A DNA stretch of 64,000 bases, from NCBI RefSeq assembly GCF_000499845.2, contig NC_023758.2, forward strand, positions 33,578,608-33,642,607, in the 5' to 3' direction. The stretch comes from Phaseolus vulgaris (lineage: Eukaryota; Streptophyta; Magnoliopsida; Fabales; Fabaceae). Positions 35,332 through 48,300 of this stretch are shown here, one piece after another (positions within the stretch are counted from its first letter, which is position 1; each line of letters begins with the position of its first letter). The notes below the pieces were generated by a model. The model did not search any database and was not told the origin of the DNA. It worked only from the letters and a program-made list of their open reading frames with translations. The position numbers and the translations under genes were made by a program.

Positions 35332-38300
35332 TGATCAAAGAGCCTTTAATTGAAATTAGGTAAAGCATAGATCAAGACTAAGCAGATAGTCATTTCCATA
35401 TTTGACAATGGAAGCACCAGGGAGTTGGTGAGACAAAACAATTTTAGTTCAAGTTTCAAGATATCATTAATGTGAGATAAATCTTTAAAGGGTGTCATAT
35501 TGGTCAATGAAGGTAACAAACATTTCCTACAATATAAATTAAATTAAATGTATATATATTTATGAAGTACAATGTTAACTTAAATTATGCACATATTGTT
35601 TAAGCATGTGAGTGTTTATCAAACATAGAAACTAAACTATATAGTATTATATCGTCTAACAGACAAAATACTTGCATATTTCATCATTTGTTATTTTAAC
35701 ATACGAAGCACATTCATGCAAACATGCTAGTTTATGTAGTTGAGGATTAAAAAGGAGATACATAAGTTCATTATTACAATTTGTCCAAGCTCATAAGTCA
35801 GCAGTTGAGATACAATCAAATTTTAATGTTGTTGACAACTTGCCTCTTTTAGAATCAAATATAAAAAATGGATAACATTCCACATTTGAACATATAAGTG
35901 AAGAACCACATATTATATTCTTAAAGACTACAAATATTAAAATGATAATTGAGAGTGAGTTTGAAATATCATATTACTTGATAAGTCATTAGTAGAAAGA
36001 AAAACATGTTATCAATTGAAAAACATGGTTAACTAAGTAGGACTTTAAAAAAAATGATTTAATTTACTCTTTTATGTTTTAGATTTTATTATTGAACTTA
36101 TGTTATTTACATAAGATTATTTTTCTTAGTTCATGAAATATATGTGATTTACATATGTAATTTGTTCTGAATTATTCGACACAATTTATGTCATAAATTA
36201 TATGAATGGTTTATTATAAAATTGTAACTCATATTAAAACAAAAAATTGTTTCAGTACGGTCAATATAGTTCTACATCGCTTAGAAATAAAGGACAATGA
36301 CAATTTAAATACACATTCTTTCTTACCCACCAAAAAGTTAAGGGCAAGTTTGTTTAAATAACACCGCTAAGTTAATAGTTAAAATAGTATTTTATGTATA
36401 TGCATATTTAAATTCACCATTGTAATCAATACTAATAAATAAAAATCAAGATTTTTTTTTTTATATACACTAAAAAAAATTGAAAGTGCTTATTAAGAGT
36501 ATAAATTAAGGCATAATTTATTCTATTCGGTGTAAACGTGTGTATTGATTTCAACATATTATATTAATACTCATTTATATTTTAAAATTATATATATATA
36601 TATATATCAGTTACTATAATGGTTAGTTTTTATTAAATCTAATTATATATTATATATAATAATTACTTTAATTAGTACTGTTGTAGAAACATATTTTTAT
36701 TTGTCTATTTATGCAAATACCACACCAGTAACATTAAAACCATTAAAACTTTTCCAGTATACTTTTCTTGTATATAAATATTGCTATGGATAGATTGTAG
36801 AGTAATTATTTTTATTATCCAGAATCTTCATTGGTGATTCGATCATATTTTGATGTATTTTCTAATAGAACACGTTATGTGAATACTAATGCAATAATAA
36901 TAGGTTTTTTGTCAAAAAAATATTTAATTATGTGCTTCAAAAGTGATAACATATTGAGCCACGGAAATCAGAATAAGATGCATAATTTTAAAAGCAAGAA
37001 AATGATGTATTTAATATTTCTTCATCTTCAACTTCAACTCATTCACAGAAACTAGTTGAAGTCCATAATATTTTTTAAACGAATTGATATAATATATACT
37101 TTTATTCTTCACCTAATGTGTTACATGTGCATATCTTAATTAAATATGGTTTGACTGTAATTATATAATTCCTCTAACCATACCATTTAAAAAAAAAACT
37201 AATTCAATTGGGTTAGGAGCAGAGTGAACGACTGATTCATATGAAGATATTTCCTAATTTTTTTAAACAAATTGGTTCAATAGCTTTTTCTTCTTTTATT
37301 AGGAATGATTTTTTTTTTTATATTTTATCTATTTTTAAAAAATATTTTAATTTAATCATTTTTTTAAATGTGCCAATATAACTTTATCTGTCAAATTGAT
37401 AATAATAAAATATATGATATGAGTAATGAAGGATGCTAGTACCATTATCACCATAAATTTGATGAAAAATAATATTATATTGACTTTTAAAACAAATTTA
37501 AAAACATTCAAAACAATAAAGCGAAATTGAAATTAAATGAACTTTCACAAATTCTTTTAAAAAAAATAAAATTAATTTTTATTAATTAAATTTAAGTGAT
37601 GTATTTATTAACATATAGAAATTTTGCATATGGTCATTTTTCTTAATTTATGCATAAATAAATTTTAAGTTATAAAGGAGTTAGTTTCATTTTTCCTAAT
37701 TTTTATTTTTAAAAATACCTTACAAAGAAGTTTATCCATGATTAGCACTCTCTCCTGGTAGTATATTGCATTTTATATATAATACTTTTTATTGCTTTAT
37801 CTATAAATGTAATAAAAATAATTAATATTTTATTTATAGTTAAAATTATTTATAATTTCTGTATACATTGTATCGTTTGGTTTTTCTCGGTTATTATTTT
37901 TTGTAATTTAAAACAATAATTAATACTATATCGAAATTTGATGAATATTAAATGATTCACTTTAAAGTATATTATCTTTAAAGTATATTATCTTTAAAGT
38001 GAGACTGACATTTTTATATATTTTATCCTTTAAATTTAATAAAAGATTCTCATGCATTATTAGATAAGAAAACTCGCTCCAGACTCATTGGTAGTAAATA
38101 AACGTCAAATGTTTAGTTTTTCAAGACTTCAACAATAAAATAGCGGGTTTAGTTAAGATAACATATTTCATGATTTTAAAATTCATTTTTGGTTTAGTTT
38201 TATCAAAATATTTTTTAAATAATGCTTTTTGAAATTATTTTCCATGCTTTCCACAAAAGTATTCGCACAAGAGGTTTATAAAATTTATTTAATATGATAA

Positions 38301-38923
38301 AAATTAAAAAGAATAGAAAAAATGCACACAAAAATAATGTATATATTTTGGATCTATAATATTTTTGTTCAAGTCTTATCCTAAGACACGTAGATTTAAA
38401 ATCTGAATTTTATAAGATTTTTTCATTAAGATATATTACTACCACATAAATATAAAATTCTAAATTTTAAATAATACCCTGCATAATAAAAAAATATCTA
38501 AAAGAAACAATGACTAAATAAGAGGGGCAAAGAAATACTAAATATAATAGCGAACACTCTGTTATCTGTTATTTCATTACTCGTGTCTGTCTAGTTACAT
38601 CATGACTCAGCATTCCACGTAATCACAGAACACAACAAAACGCAACACATCACATTGTAAGAACACAATCGGTTTCACCGTTACCTATTCATCCTTCGTT
38701 CTCTCCTTCCACCACCAAAACTGTGTCACCCACCACAAAACAAGCATGCAAAATTGAACAAACTGCCAAATCAAAAGCCTTTTTTCTGTTCCCTCATCCT
38801 CAGCAATTGGGTTCAGATTACTACAGCCCTACTGGGACTGAAGGAAGTGAGGAGTTTTTGCTCTCTTCTCAGACCCTTTTGATTTTTAGTTTCTCCTCTG
38901 AAAACAAGTAATTGGGAAGAAAG
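35332..38923. other. A+T-rich intergenic and upstream region of the RING gene
   Basis: No coding exon recognised. A short (AT)n run lies near 36591. The last ~300 bp are less A+T-rich and pyrimidine-rich and probably hold the promoter and 5' leader of the RING gene. A single ACGT core (CCACGTAA at 38615) is present but is weak evidence by itself. Confidence 0.5.
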
Positions 38924-40655
38924 ATGGAAGTGATGGCATACCAGCTTTCCCGGTTACCTTACTCGGATTCCCTCAAACTGCTCGAGGCTGATATACACCA
39001 CGCAAATGCTTTGTTAGTTTCATTTCTCTTCACCTCTTCTTTATCTCCTCACTTTAACACCTTATCTGTGCTTTCGTTTATTTTATGAAACTGAAAAAAA
39101 ATGGGGTTGCGTGTAGAGAACAAGTTTTGACTTGAGTAAATGCTTTACGACTTGAAATGGGGGCGTTTAATTGATTTGTTGTGCTTAATGAAGTGGGAAA
39201 AATATGTGCTTTTTCATTGAATTTGTGTCTCAGACTGGTGTTTGATGATTAATTTGATTGTGAAATTTCTTGTTTTGGACAATGAATATGAAATACTATG
39301 TGTTTATGTGTGGGAGTGGGTGTGTTTTGTTTCTTACTTTTGTGCTGTGTACCCCTCTGAATTTCAATACTGGGTCTGTGCTCTCTAGGGCTGCTGAAAT
39401 AACCAGAGCCAAGGGTGGGACTCTTCTCCAAATGAAATTGGCTTACGACCATTTGGCTCCTCTCTTTCTGTTGTTGCTACAGTGGATGGATTTTTCTTGT
39501 ACATGCTTTCTACTCAGATATCTTGACCTCTTCCACATAGTTGTATACAAGGTAAGCACAGCACCTATTCTTGGAATGTTAAACTCTATATTCACTTGGT
39601 TGCTGTAGTTGTCTTGTCTCTATTTAAAATTTTGGTTCTCTTCCGAAAAAATTGTAAATTTAGTCCCTAAACATAAACTGAAGTTAAATTGTAAAACCGC
39701 TATAAAACTTTCTGATGGTGATATAAAACCTACTATTTTTAGGACAGAGACTAGAACTTAAAAAGGGACAACTATGGAGACCAAGTGAATCCTTTAGCCT
39801 TCTTATAATAAGCTTTTGATTGCATAAATTTTGTTTTGTTTTGGTATAGGATTCTGAAGTTTATTTATAAATGAAATGACCCTGTTTTTCATTTGTCATT
39901 GGTGTTGCTCTTCTGTTTTATTTTACCGAAGGTACACAATGATGGTAGATCAAATATGACTTCTCATGGAAGGAAAGCAACCATCAGGGACTTTTATGGT
40001 GCGTGTTTCAAAAGCAACTATTATTTTAGTTCTTTCGGCCTAAAAAAATGATCATTTTTATGGCTGGTTTTACTGATTATTTCTCACTGTTTTCTGGGGT
40101 CAAAAAATGAACTTTAGCTATTATTCTGCCATCTCTTCAAAGACTTCATGGTAGCATGGAGAAATTAGACATTTGTAAGAAAGGACATTCCAGCGTAGAT
40201 GGCTCAAGATATGGCAAGAAAGTGATTGAAGGAGAAGCAAAACCAATCAATGTCGATTTGGAAAGAGAAGATGAATGTGGGATATGCTTGGAGCCTTGCA
40301 CCAAAATGGTTTTACCCAATTGCTGTCATGCCATGTGTATCAAATGCTACCACAAGTGGTATGTATTCACATTAAATATCCAACTGAATGTTCAAATTGG
40401 TATATAATCAATTGTAACACTCTTATGCTGTTCTTTCCAACCTGTAGGAACAAACTGTCAGAGTCTTGCCCTTTTTGCCGTGGCAGCTTAAGGAGAGTTA
40501 ATTCTGAGGATCTATGGGTACTCACTTGTAATGAAGATGTTGTTGATGCTGAAACAGTTTCCAAGGAAGACCTGTTACGTTTCAACCTTTATATCAACAA
40601 CCTACCTAAAGATCACCCGGATGCACTTTTCTTCATGTATTATGAGTATCTGATT

Positions 40656-40658
<3 letters not shown>
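38924..40658 (+). CDS. RING-HC E3 ubiquitin ligase, AIRP2-like
   Basis: Five exons: 38924-39012, 39389-39551, 39932-39998, 40118-40358 and 40448-40658. They total 771 nt (256 aa), all GT-AG with matching phases. The N-terminus (YSDSLKLLEADIHHANAL) and central hydrophobic segment (LAPLFLLLLQWMDFSCTC) match the family represented by Arabidopsis AIRP2 and its relatives. The C3HC4 RING lies at residues 160-197 with C160, C163, C175, H177, C180, C183, C194 and C197, followed by RGSLRRVNSEDLWVL. The family acts as RING ubiquitin ligases, and AIRP2 itself is an ABA-response factor; which substrate this copy ubiquitinates is unknown. The length is normal (AIRP2-type proteins are about 240-260 aa). 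The ATG at 38924 is in line with the family N-terminus. Confidence 0.93.

Positions 40659-40690
<32 letters not shown>
40658..40690. repeat. (AT)n microsatellite at the stop codon of the RING gene
   Basis: About 16 AT units begin with the last base of the TGA stop (40656-40658). The run is therefore expected to be transcribed as (AU)n at the start of the 3' UTR. Confidence 0.97.
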
Positions 40691-40693
<3 letters not shown>

Positions 40694-41409
40694 GTTTCAC
40701 TGTACATATAGGGAAATCCGAACAGCAATTGTGAATAGAGTCCTGGTTAGAAATATTTCTGATAATGTAAAGTCCTGGGACTACACCATAATAATCTTGC
40801 CTAGAGTCATCAGCATGCATCTGGTGAAAAAAACTAAATAGAACATAAGTTTCTTCAAAGAATGAACTTCAAAGCCCATTAAACAAGGCTGCAAAGATTG
40901 GAGATATAAATCCTAACTCCCTCCCTAAGCTTTTAGATGCAGATGAAGAGGGTATCGCATTTGAATAAATATCTGCAAAGCATCAAAGCAGTTAAGAGTA
41001 TAATAAATTATAATTAAACCCTTAGAAAAGAACAATAACAAACAAATTTAATACATGTGTTATCTTTATGTATTCTCTTCTCTCCACTCCAACCTTGAAA
41101 TATTTCATGTATTATAAATAAATTCACATTACTTGGATATTTGCATATTTTTCACAAGACTTCATGCTTCCAAGGACTAAGAAGTCCATTTTTGCAACCT
41201 GTATGCAACACCAAAAATAAAAATTAAAAATAATCAAAGAAAAATTAACTTATTTACTTTTTGTGATTCAAAATCAAGTTGTGGTTATGAAACAAACATA
41301 CCATTTAAGAGAAATTGTGGTTGATCTGCCAACATTTTGTTGAAAAACCAACTCTATAAGAAATGAAAAACTTATCATTACTTAATACATATTTAATTGT
41401 AACATTAAC
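40691..41409. other. 3' flank of the RING gene
   Basis: No gene recognised. It may include the rest of the 3' UTR and the terminus of the hAT relic, but no terminal inverted repeat was found. Confidence 0.5.
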
Positions 41410-43500
41410 ACATAATTGAAACATCAAGATACCTTGGTCAACACATTGAAACTCTTCAAAATCATAGTCTAACAATGATGGTAAAGGTGCATCTTTTAGC
41501 CCATTTTGTGTACAAATAAGTCCCTCCACCTTTTGACGTGATAACGAACTACAATATGGATTAAGTCCTCTTCCTCCTGTGCTAAACGCGGACTCAAATG
41601 CTATTGTAGAAATATGCATAACTAACAATTATCGCGCTATGTTTGAAATGACTGAAATTCTACATGAATTAATTTTCCACCAATCTAGAATATTCAAATT
41701 TGCACTTGTATCAAACTCTTTCTCTAAATATTTTTGAAGCTCGTGTTTGTTTGAAGAGGTTAACCTTGTTGTTTGCAAAAAATTATTTCAACCATATGGA
41801 TTATTCTTATAACTAGGTATCTTTGCATGTATTTGTTGTGTGTCGTTTTCATCTCCCCCTTTTTGACTCATATATTCATCAAACAACAACTTCAAAGAAA
41901 TATATAATATTGACTTTAACACACAGTTATTTGTCTTTTATGAATAAAAAAGTTGATCAATTGTCCAATTCATATATCTCATTTTGTATCTATAGGATCT
42001 AAGACAACAACAATTACCAACAACATATTGAACTTGTTGGGTTCACCCCAATATTTCTCATTTTTTCATCCATCTTATATGTAGCATTTTTTGCACTGTT
42101 GGACTTAAGCAAATGATTGATCACGTTCCAAATTCTCACCACCTCTAACATGTACATATTACTAGTAACATAAAAGGTATCGGAGATGCACAAAGTAGCT
42201 TCATAAAAAAATACTCAGAAAAAAGTAGAATAAACTCAACATACTCCCAATTTCGTAAGAAGACAAACCAATAATCTTTCCTAACTCAGTAGCATATTTT
42301 GTATCACGAAACTCAAGCTCATCAAATACCTTTTTATTCTTCAAAGCAACATCTAACATCAAATAAGTTGAATTTCACCTAGTTTCAACATCCAAACAGA
42401 TGTGACCCTTATATTCAATGTTTTATTTTTTTAACATACTCTTTAAATTTCATAAATCTAGAAGGAAATGATATAATATATTTCATTGCAGCATGAATTC
42501 TTAAAACAGAGTTGTCAATCTCTTTTAGCCCACTACTCACAATTAAGTTCAAAATATGTGCACAATAACACATATGGATATAGTCACCTTTCAAAACCAA
42601 GTTATTCCAAGATACTAGTATTTTCTTCAAGTGTTGAATCCAATGTCATTTGATGTAGCATTATCTATTGTCAAGGCCAAAACACGATTCAAACCCCATT
42701 CATGCAAGCATGACTCAACAAATTTAGCCATGGCCTCTCCTGTATGACTTATTACTTGGCGAAAATTCAAAATCTTTTTGTGCAAATTCCATTTATTATC
42801 AATGAAGTGGGTTGTCAAATACATATAACTTTTATTTTAAGATGAGGTCCATGTCTCAGTAGTGAGACAAACTCTCTAACAATGTTGAGAAAGAAACTTA
42901 TTCAAGTATACCTCTTTTGCATTCCATAATGATACAATATTATGTGATAAGGTATAGTGTGAATGGATCTTAAATCTTAGTTGCAACTCATTTGAATACC
43001 TCCCAAAAGCAAGATGCTCTACAAATTGTAAGGGAAGTTCAACTTCCACAAACATTTTTATCAATTCTTCTTGACAAAATTCTTGGTCAAATCTATTATA
43101 AGAAGGAGAGTTAATATTTCCGTCAATTGTTGAAGATGCACTTGCTTTTTACCTCTTTTTTCTTCTTTATTGGTGTTATTTGGACATCTCAACACATGAT
43201 TACACATTGAACTTGTTCCTTTCTCGTATCATCGAATAAGAATATCAGAATACTTGCACTAAGCTCTCTTATCCGACTTAAATTCTAGTTTAATAAAATG
43301 ATTCCAAGCTTCTAAATGATTTTTCCTTCCCTCATGGCAAGGAGGTCTCACATTTGTAGAGCTAGAGATAGTTGGTAGAGTATAAACCACATGCTCAATT
43401 GGTTTTGAGACTGAATAATTGTCTTCTTCGTGCATTGATGACATTGAATAAACTAGATGTGAAAAAAATAAATTAGAAATTGCATTCCATAAAAGCATAA
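41410..43500 (-). pseudogene. Decayed hAT-family transposase (Ac-like, zf-BED)
   Basis: On the minus strand, in order. BED-like start: RPPCHEGRKNHLEAWNHF near 43330. Middle: LPLQFVEHLAFGRY near 43030, YLTTHFIDNKWNLHKKILNF near 42800, LALTIDNATSNDIGF near 42640, and CAHILNLIVSSGLKEID with a following RWNSTY-like block near 42560-42390. C-terminal dimerisation motif: ISTIAFESAFSTGGRGL near 41590, then VEGLICTQN. This order is that of plant hAT transposases. Many stops and frameshifts separate the blocks, and the middle third of the C-terminal half is unrecognisable. No 8-bp target duplication or terminal inverted repeats were identified. Confidence 0.88.
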
Positions 43501-44851
43501 AAGAAAACTAAAATTATGAATCTAGTTCAACATTCAAGTTCACATTATCTCCTTCTCTCTTAATATCATAACCTAAGGCAAAGTCTTCTCAAAATTCCAA
43601 TTATGTCACTTCAATCAAAGTAATAATTTATTTTAATGGTTGTATTGGGTGAGATATTAGTGATAATCTTAATGATTACAATATCCATTATGCGACCATT
43701 AATAATAATCTTAATAGTTATTATATCAAATACAACTATTTTCGACTAGAAAAAATATGTTCCCCCGTACATCTACCTTAATTGACATATCTTGTACCTT
43801 AGTTGACATATCTTAGAAAGTTACACAAATAATATTATATAGACTAGAAAAAAGTCACAAAAATATAATACTAATATTCAGTTCTTTCTTAATAAGAAAA
43901 CTTGTTTTAATCTTAATTTTTTAAATTTAGGATTTGGGAATCTTAATCTCTCACAAATATTAGTGATAATCTTAATATTTTTATATTCAAGTTTACAATA
44001 TAATAAGGTCATCCATAAACTAGTTAACTAAAAAATTGATGACTATGTAGTCCAAATGTTGCAGGACATAACACAAAACTTGTGCTATAAAAAACAATAA
44101 ACATAATTGAACTATTTTATATCTTTTCTATTTCATTTAACTCTTATCTACATAGCATCCATGTTTTAATTATTGATAAAAAAATATTTAAATTATTTTT
44201 CTATAAATGATCAATTACAGAATTTACTTCTATTAATAATAATAAATTTAAATAATAAAACATAACAAAATTTAATATTTTAAATGAATAATTAATATTA
44301 ATTATCATTACTCAAATTTATTTTATACTAATAATAATAACTTTTGTTCAAAATAAAATTTAACAACAACATTTAATATTCTTTTAATTTTAATATTTAT
44401 TTTAGACTGTTACAACATTTAATAATTTATATTTAAATAAAATTGAATTAGTACTACTATTAATATTGATAATGATTAACTTTTTTCAAATTCATAAATT
44501 TATTAACAATAAAATATATATTAATTATTTAATTAATTTAATTTAATTATTTATATAAATGATCAAATAAATAATTTAAAAAATAAAATATTTCTTCAAT
44601 TTCTGTTTTTTAAAAGATAAAGCAAATTCAAGCATGGAAAAAAATACAGTGTTATCTCTATACGTTTCATACCTTTGTACTTCTTTTTTTTTCAATCAGT
44701 GCCAGCTGGATTTTTTTTTTATGTTTTTCTGCTGTTTCTGATTTCCATTTGTAAGGTTTTCTTTTTATCTTTTATTTTTAATACAAAATGAAATGTTGGG
44801 AACTTTTAGTGTGTTTAAAATTTGCAACAATAACCTACACTATCTTGAACC

Positions 44852-44854
<3 letters not shown>
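43501..44854. other. A+T-rich intergenic, nothing recognised
   Basis: Low-complexity A/T sequence between the hAT relic and the MED19 locus. The final ~200 bp may hold the MED19 promoter. Confidence 0.5.

Positions 44855-44927
<73 letters not shown>
44855..44927. repeat. (TC)n microsatellite upstream of MED19
   Basis: An uninterrupted TC run of 73 bp. It ends about 430 bp before the MED19 ATG and is followed by CTTTGTTCTCAG-GTATTT, which could be a 5'-UTR exon end with a splice donor. A pyrimidine tract of this kind is common in plant 5' leaders. Frames reading it as Leu-Ser repeats are not genes. Confidence 0.97.
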
Positions 44928-44929
<2 letters not shown>

Positions 44930-45355
44930 TTTGTTCTCAGGTATTTTCCTCTGTTCATTTCCCGAGCTTTGTTTGGCGAAGGGTATTTAATCGGATTTAC
45001 ATCTGTTGCCCCTTCGGTTTTAATTCACTCTGAAGGTGTAAAGTTTTTAACTTTATTAGATGATAATGCATTTAGTTATTGGGGTGGATCTTTTTTTGAG
45101 ATGGAACGTTTTCTCAGGTGGGTTTATTGTTTGAGATAGATTGATGCATGCTTTTACATATTTCAAGAGATGTCATGTATGTGTTAGATACGGTACTATA
45201 GTCTCAGATTTTGTTAAGGGTGTACAGTTTCAGTGCTTAGAAACTTACTCACTTGTCTATATTTTCTGGCAGTAACTTCCAGTAGGTGGTGGATGTATTT
45301 GTTAATTATGACTGGTAGATGCACTTGATGTGCATGTTGTGAGGTCATCCGAAAG

Positions 45356-48300
45356 ATGGATCTTGAAGACAAAAGTTTTGGAAGGGGTAAGAACTTCACA
45401 TGTACCTTATTGATTGTTTGTTTTTCTACTTTTATTGATAATGTGGATGTGAAAAATAACTGAAAACTGGATTTTTCTGTTGTTCTTGTGATTACTTTGT
45501 TAGAATAGTTGAGCTGGAAGCCTGTGAAAGCGTATGGTTTACTGTGGAGCATACCCATTAGATTTCTTTTATAATTCCTTTTATACCAATGGATTTTAAA
45601 AACAGAAGATTGGTAGTTACCAGCACTTTCTGTACCACAGAACTTGTTTACAGAAGAACTTCCCTGATTTCGTGGTTCACTGTTTATTGGAGCCGCACGA
45701 ATGGAGAATTTCGTGAGGTTTAAAGTCAGTGATATATCAAATGGAGCTTAATGGATCTTATGATCATGAGATGGTCATGTGTAAAATCCCTGTTGAGGGT
45801 TTGCTCTAATATTTATAAGTGTGAATGGCCCACCTTTCTTTTGACATTAGGTCACTGATGAGTAGATAATGTGTGTTCAGGCTCTATTATGTATGTTAAT
45901 TTATTATTTATCCTCAGTGGGTTCTTTGATAAACTTGTTGCCGATTCCCACATTCCCTTCCTTGTTACTACGCATGTATGGCTGTTATGTGAAAGCTAGT
46001 ATGACTGATTGTTCTTTATTTTCTAGTAAAAACTTAGTAAAGTTTGAATGTCTTTTCCCAGCTCTCCCCTTTCTAGTTATACTCCTCTTCTGAACAACTC
46101 ATCAGACTAATTTCATTATCTTTTCAAAAATTAAAGAAAAACTGTTAGTGCTGACATTTTCCATGTCTTAAATTTGCGATGTAATTATCTTCAGGCAAGA
46201 TAACTCTCTGTCACTGATTGCAAAGAGAATAAGATTACTAATTCATTATTGCACACCAGTAGACATATTTTCTCTGTTCTTATGTTTTTCTTTCTTGAGG
46301 ATGAGCTAAATCGTGTGTAGAAATAGGCTATCTAAAAACTGGAATTAGATGTTTAGGTAAAGTGACATAGATATTATTTTTGTGTTGAATCTTTTGACTT
46401 GCAGATCTATTTTAACTTGTTTTCTAGAGTGTTTGGCCTTGGGTACTCTCATATAGTAATTTTGGATAGAAAAATAAATATTATTAAATTGGAAGGAAAG
46501 AAGTACAAAGAAGTACAAAGGTCAAAAATCCTCCCAATGAAGTCACAAAGCTAAAAGGGTAAGATTAATCATAAGAAATGAAAAATAAATTATTGCTAAG
46601 GTTTTGGATGTGACTCACCTTATAAAACTTAAATGGAAGTGCTTAAAAGCAACAGTTTAAGTCAATCTATAACCGAGACTGTTTTGAAGCAGTGCTCGTA
46701 ATGAATCCCCTTTCACGGAGCATCACAAGTAAGTTACTTGGTAGTTAGTTAGTACCTTTAAAGACAGGGATTTGCATTAAACGGTGTAAAATGCTTCATG
46801 TTGACAGCTCAAAAAATGTCTCTTCACGTAGACATTATTGAAAACCACTTACTGCCGCCTGAACATTTTCTGAAGTTGTGGAGCCAGAGCTTTCTCTTGA
46901 CTCTGATGGATTAGATAGACAATAAAATCATGTTCACTCCTTTTACTCACGGATCACCTAAAAGATAATTCAATATTGTTAGGATTGTGAGTTAGCTTGT
47001 AAAATCATTCAATCCTGTGTTAGCATGCCCAGCAAGGCAATGAGGCCTGATTTTTGGGTAAGAGTCATCTCACTGCTATCCTATAAGTTCTTTCCTGTTC
47101 TGCCACCCACAACTGTCACACTCATGGTTGTAAAATTCTTGAGTTAACTCATGATTTTATGATTCTACGTATACAAGACAAGTTCATTCTATATCAAACT
47201 TTGTGGATAGACTTTGGTAGCTTTGTAAACTTGCGTAAACTTGCATAAATTCTCAAGTCGAGAAATGAGTTGATGAGTTTGAAATCAACCGTAATTTTGT
47301 CCCCATTGATCTCACAATGACTGTGTTTTAACACCACTTAAATGATTTGAAGAAATGAACTCCTTTTGAAAATGTTTTCACTTAAATAACTTATGTTTGT
47401 TTGAATTTATATATAATTTGATCATTTATTTAGTTTTACCTTATTAAACTTTATTATTGTGATTTGTTATTTTGTTTCATTAAGAAGTTGAAATACTGAA
47501 TTCTTGTGTAAGACTAGTTCGTTAAGCCTATATGGCATTAATTGGTTTTTGAATATTATTTTTTTACCATGCAAAAGAGTCTACTTTATTAGTTGAGTTT
47601 ATGAAAGCTCCACGAGTTTATGTAAATTCTTGAGTTTTGACAGCCTTGATCGCACCTACACCCTGCACTGCTGCCTGCAACTTTTCTTTGCTCTGAAAAG
47701 TGAGAACAGCTGCTGCCTACACCCTGCACTGCTGCCTGCAACTTTTCTTTGCTCTGAAAAGTGAGAACAGCTGCTGCCTGCACCCCTCTGTTCTCACTTC
47801 TACTGATTCTGGTTTTGAAATCTTCTTTTCCTTCTATCTTTTTCAGTCTCTCTACACCCTGTTTTGTGTTGGACTGTTCTCAGTGTCTGCATTCAAACAT
47901 ATTTGTGAATTGAAGATAAAATGGCTTCAACGGAACCAGTTGGAGGCAGTGACAAGCTGCAAAGATAGTTCTATATCTGCCAAAAGGGCAGTGAGTGGAG
48001 CATGTGAATCTGCAGCTAAAATGCACTGCTGGAATGAGGACTGTTGTGGACTGGAAACATATTGTTTCAGTTGTCGGGGATACAAGAAAAGTCAATTGCA
48101 AATACTGTGGGAGGGGTTTATTGTTTGAAGCATCAGTTAACCAGAATCACAAAAATGGTTAGAACATGTAGAGCTTCCTCTGAAGATGCTCATATAAAAA
48201 TATTGGGCATTGTTTTCTTCATTGTAAGAAAAACTCATTCAAGAATCAAACGATTGTAAAGGAGATTATGCAAACATGGGTCTATGAGAAAATGAGGTTG

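Noticed and set aside
44788..45033. Overlapping reading frames of Leu-Ser repeats
   Set aside because: They are only the (TC)n microsatellite read in two frames.
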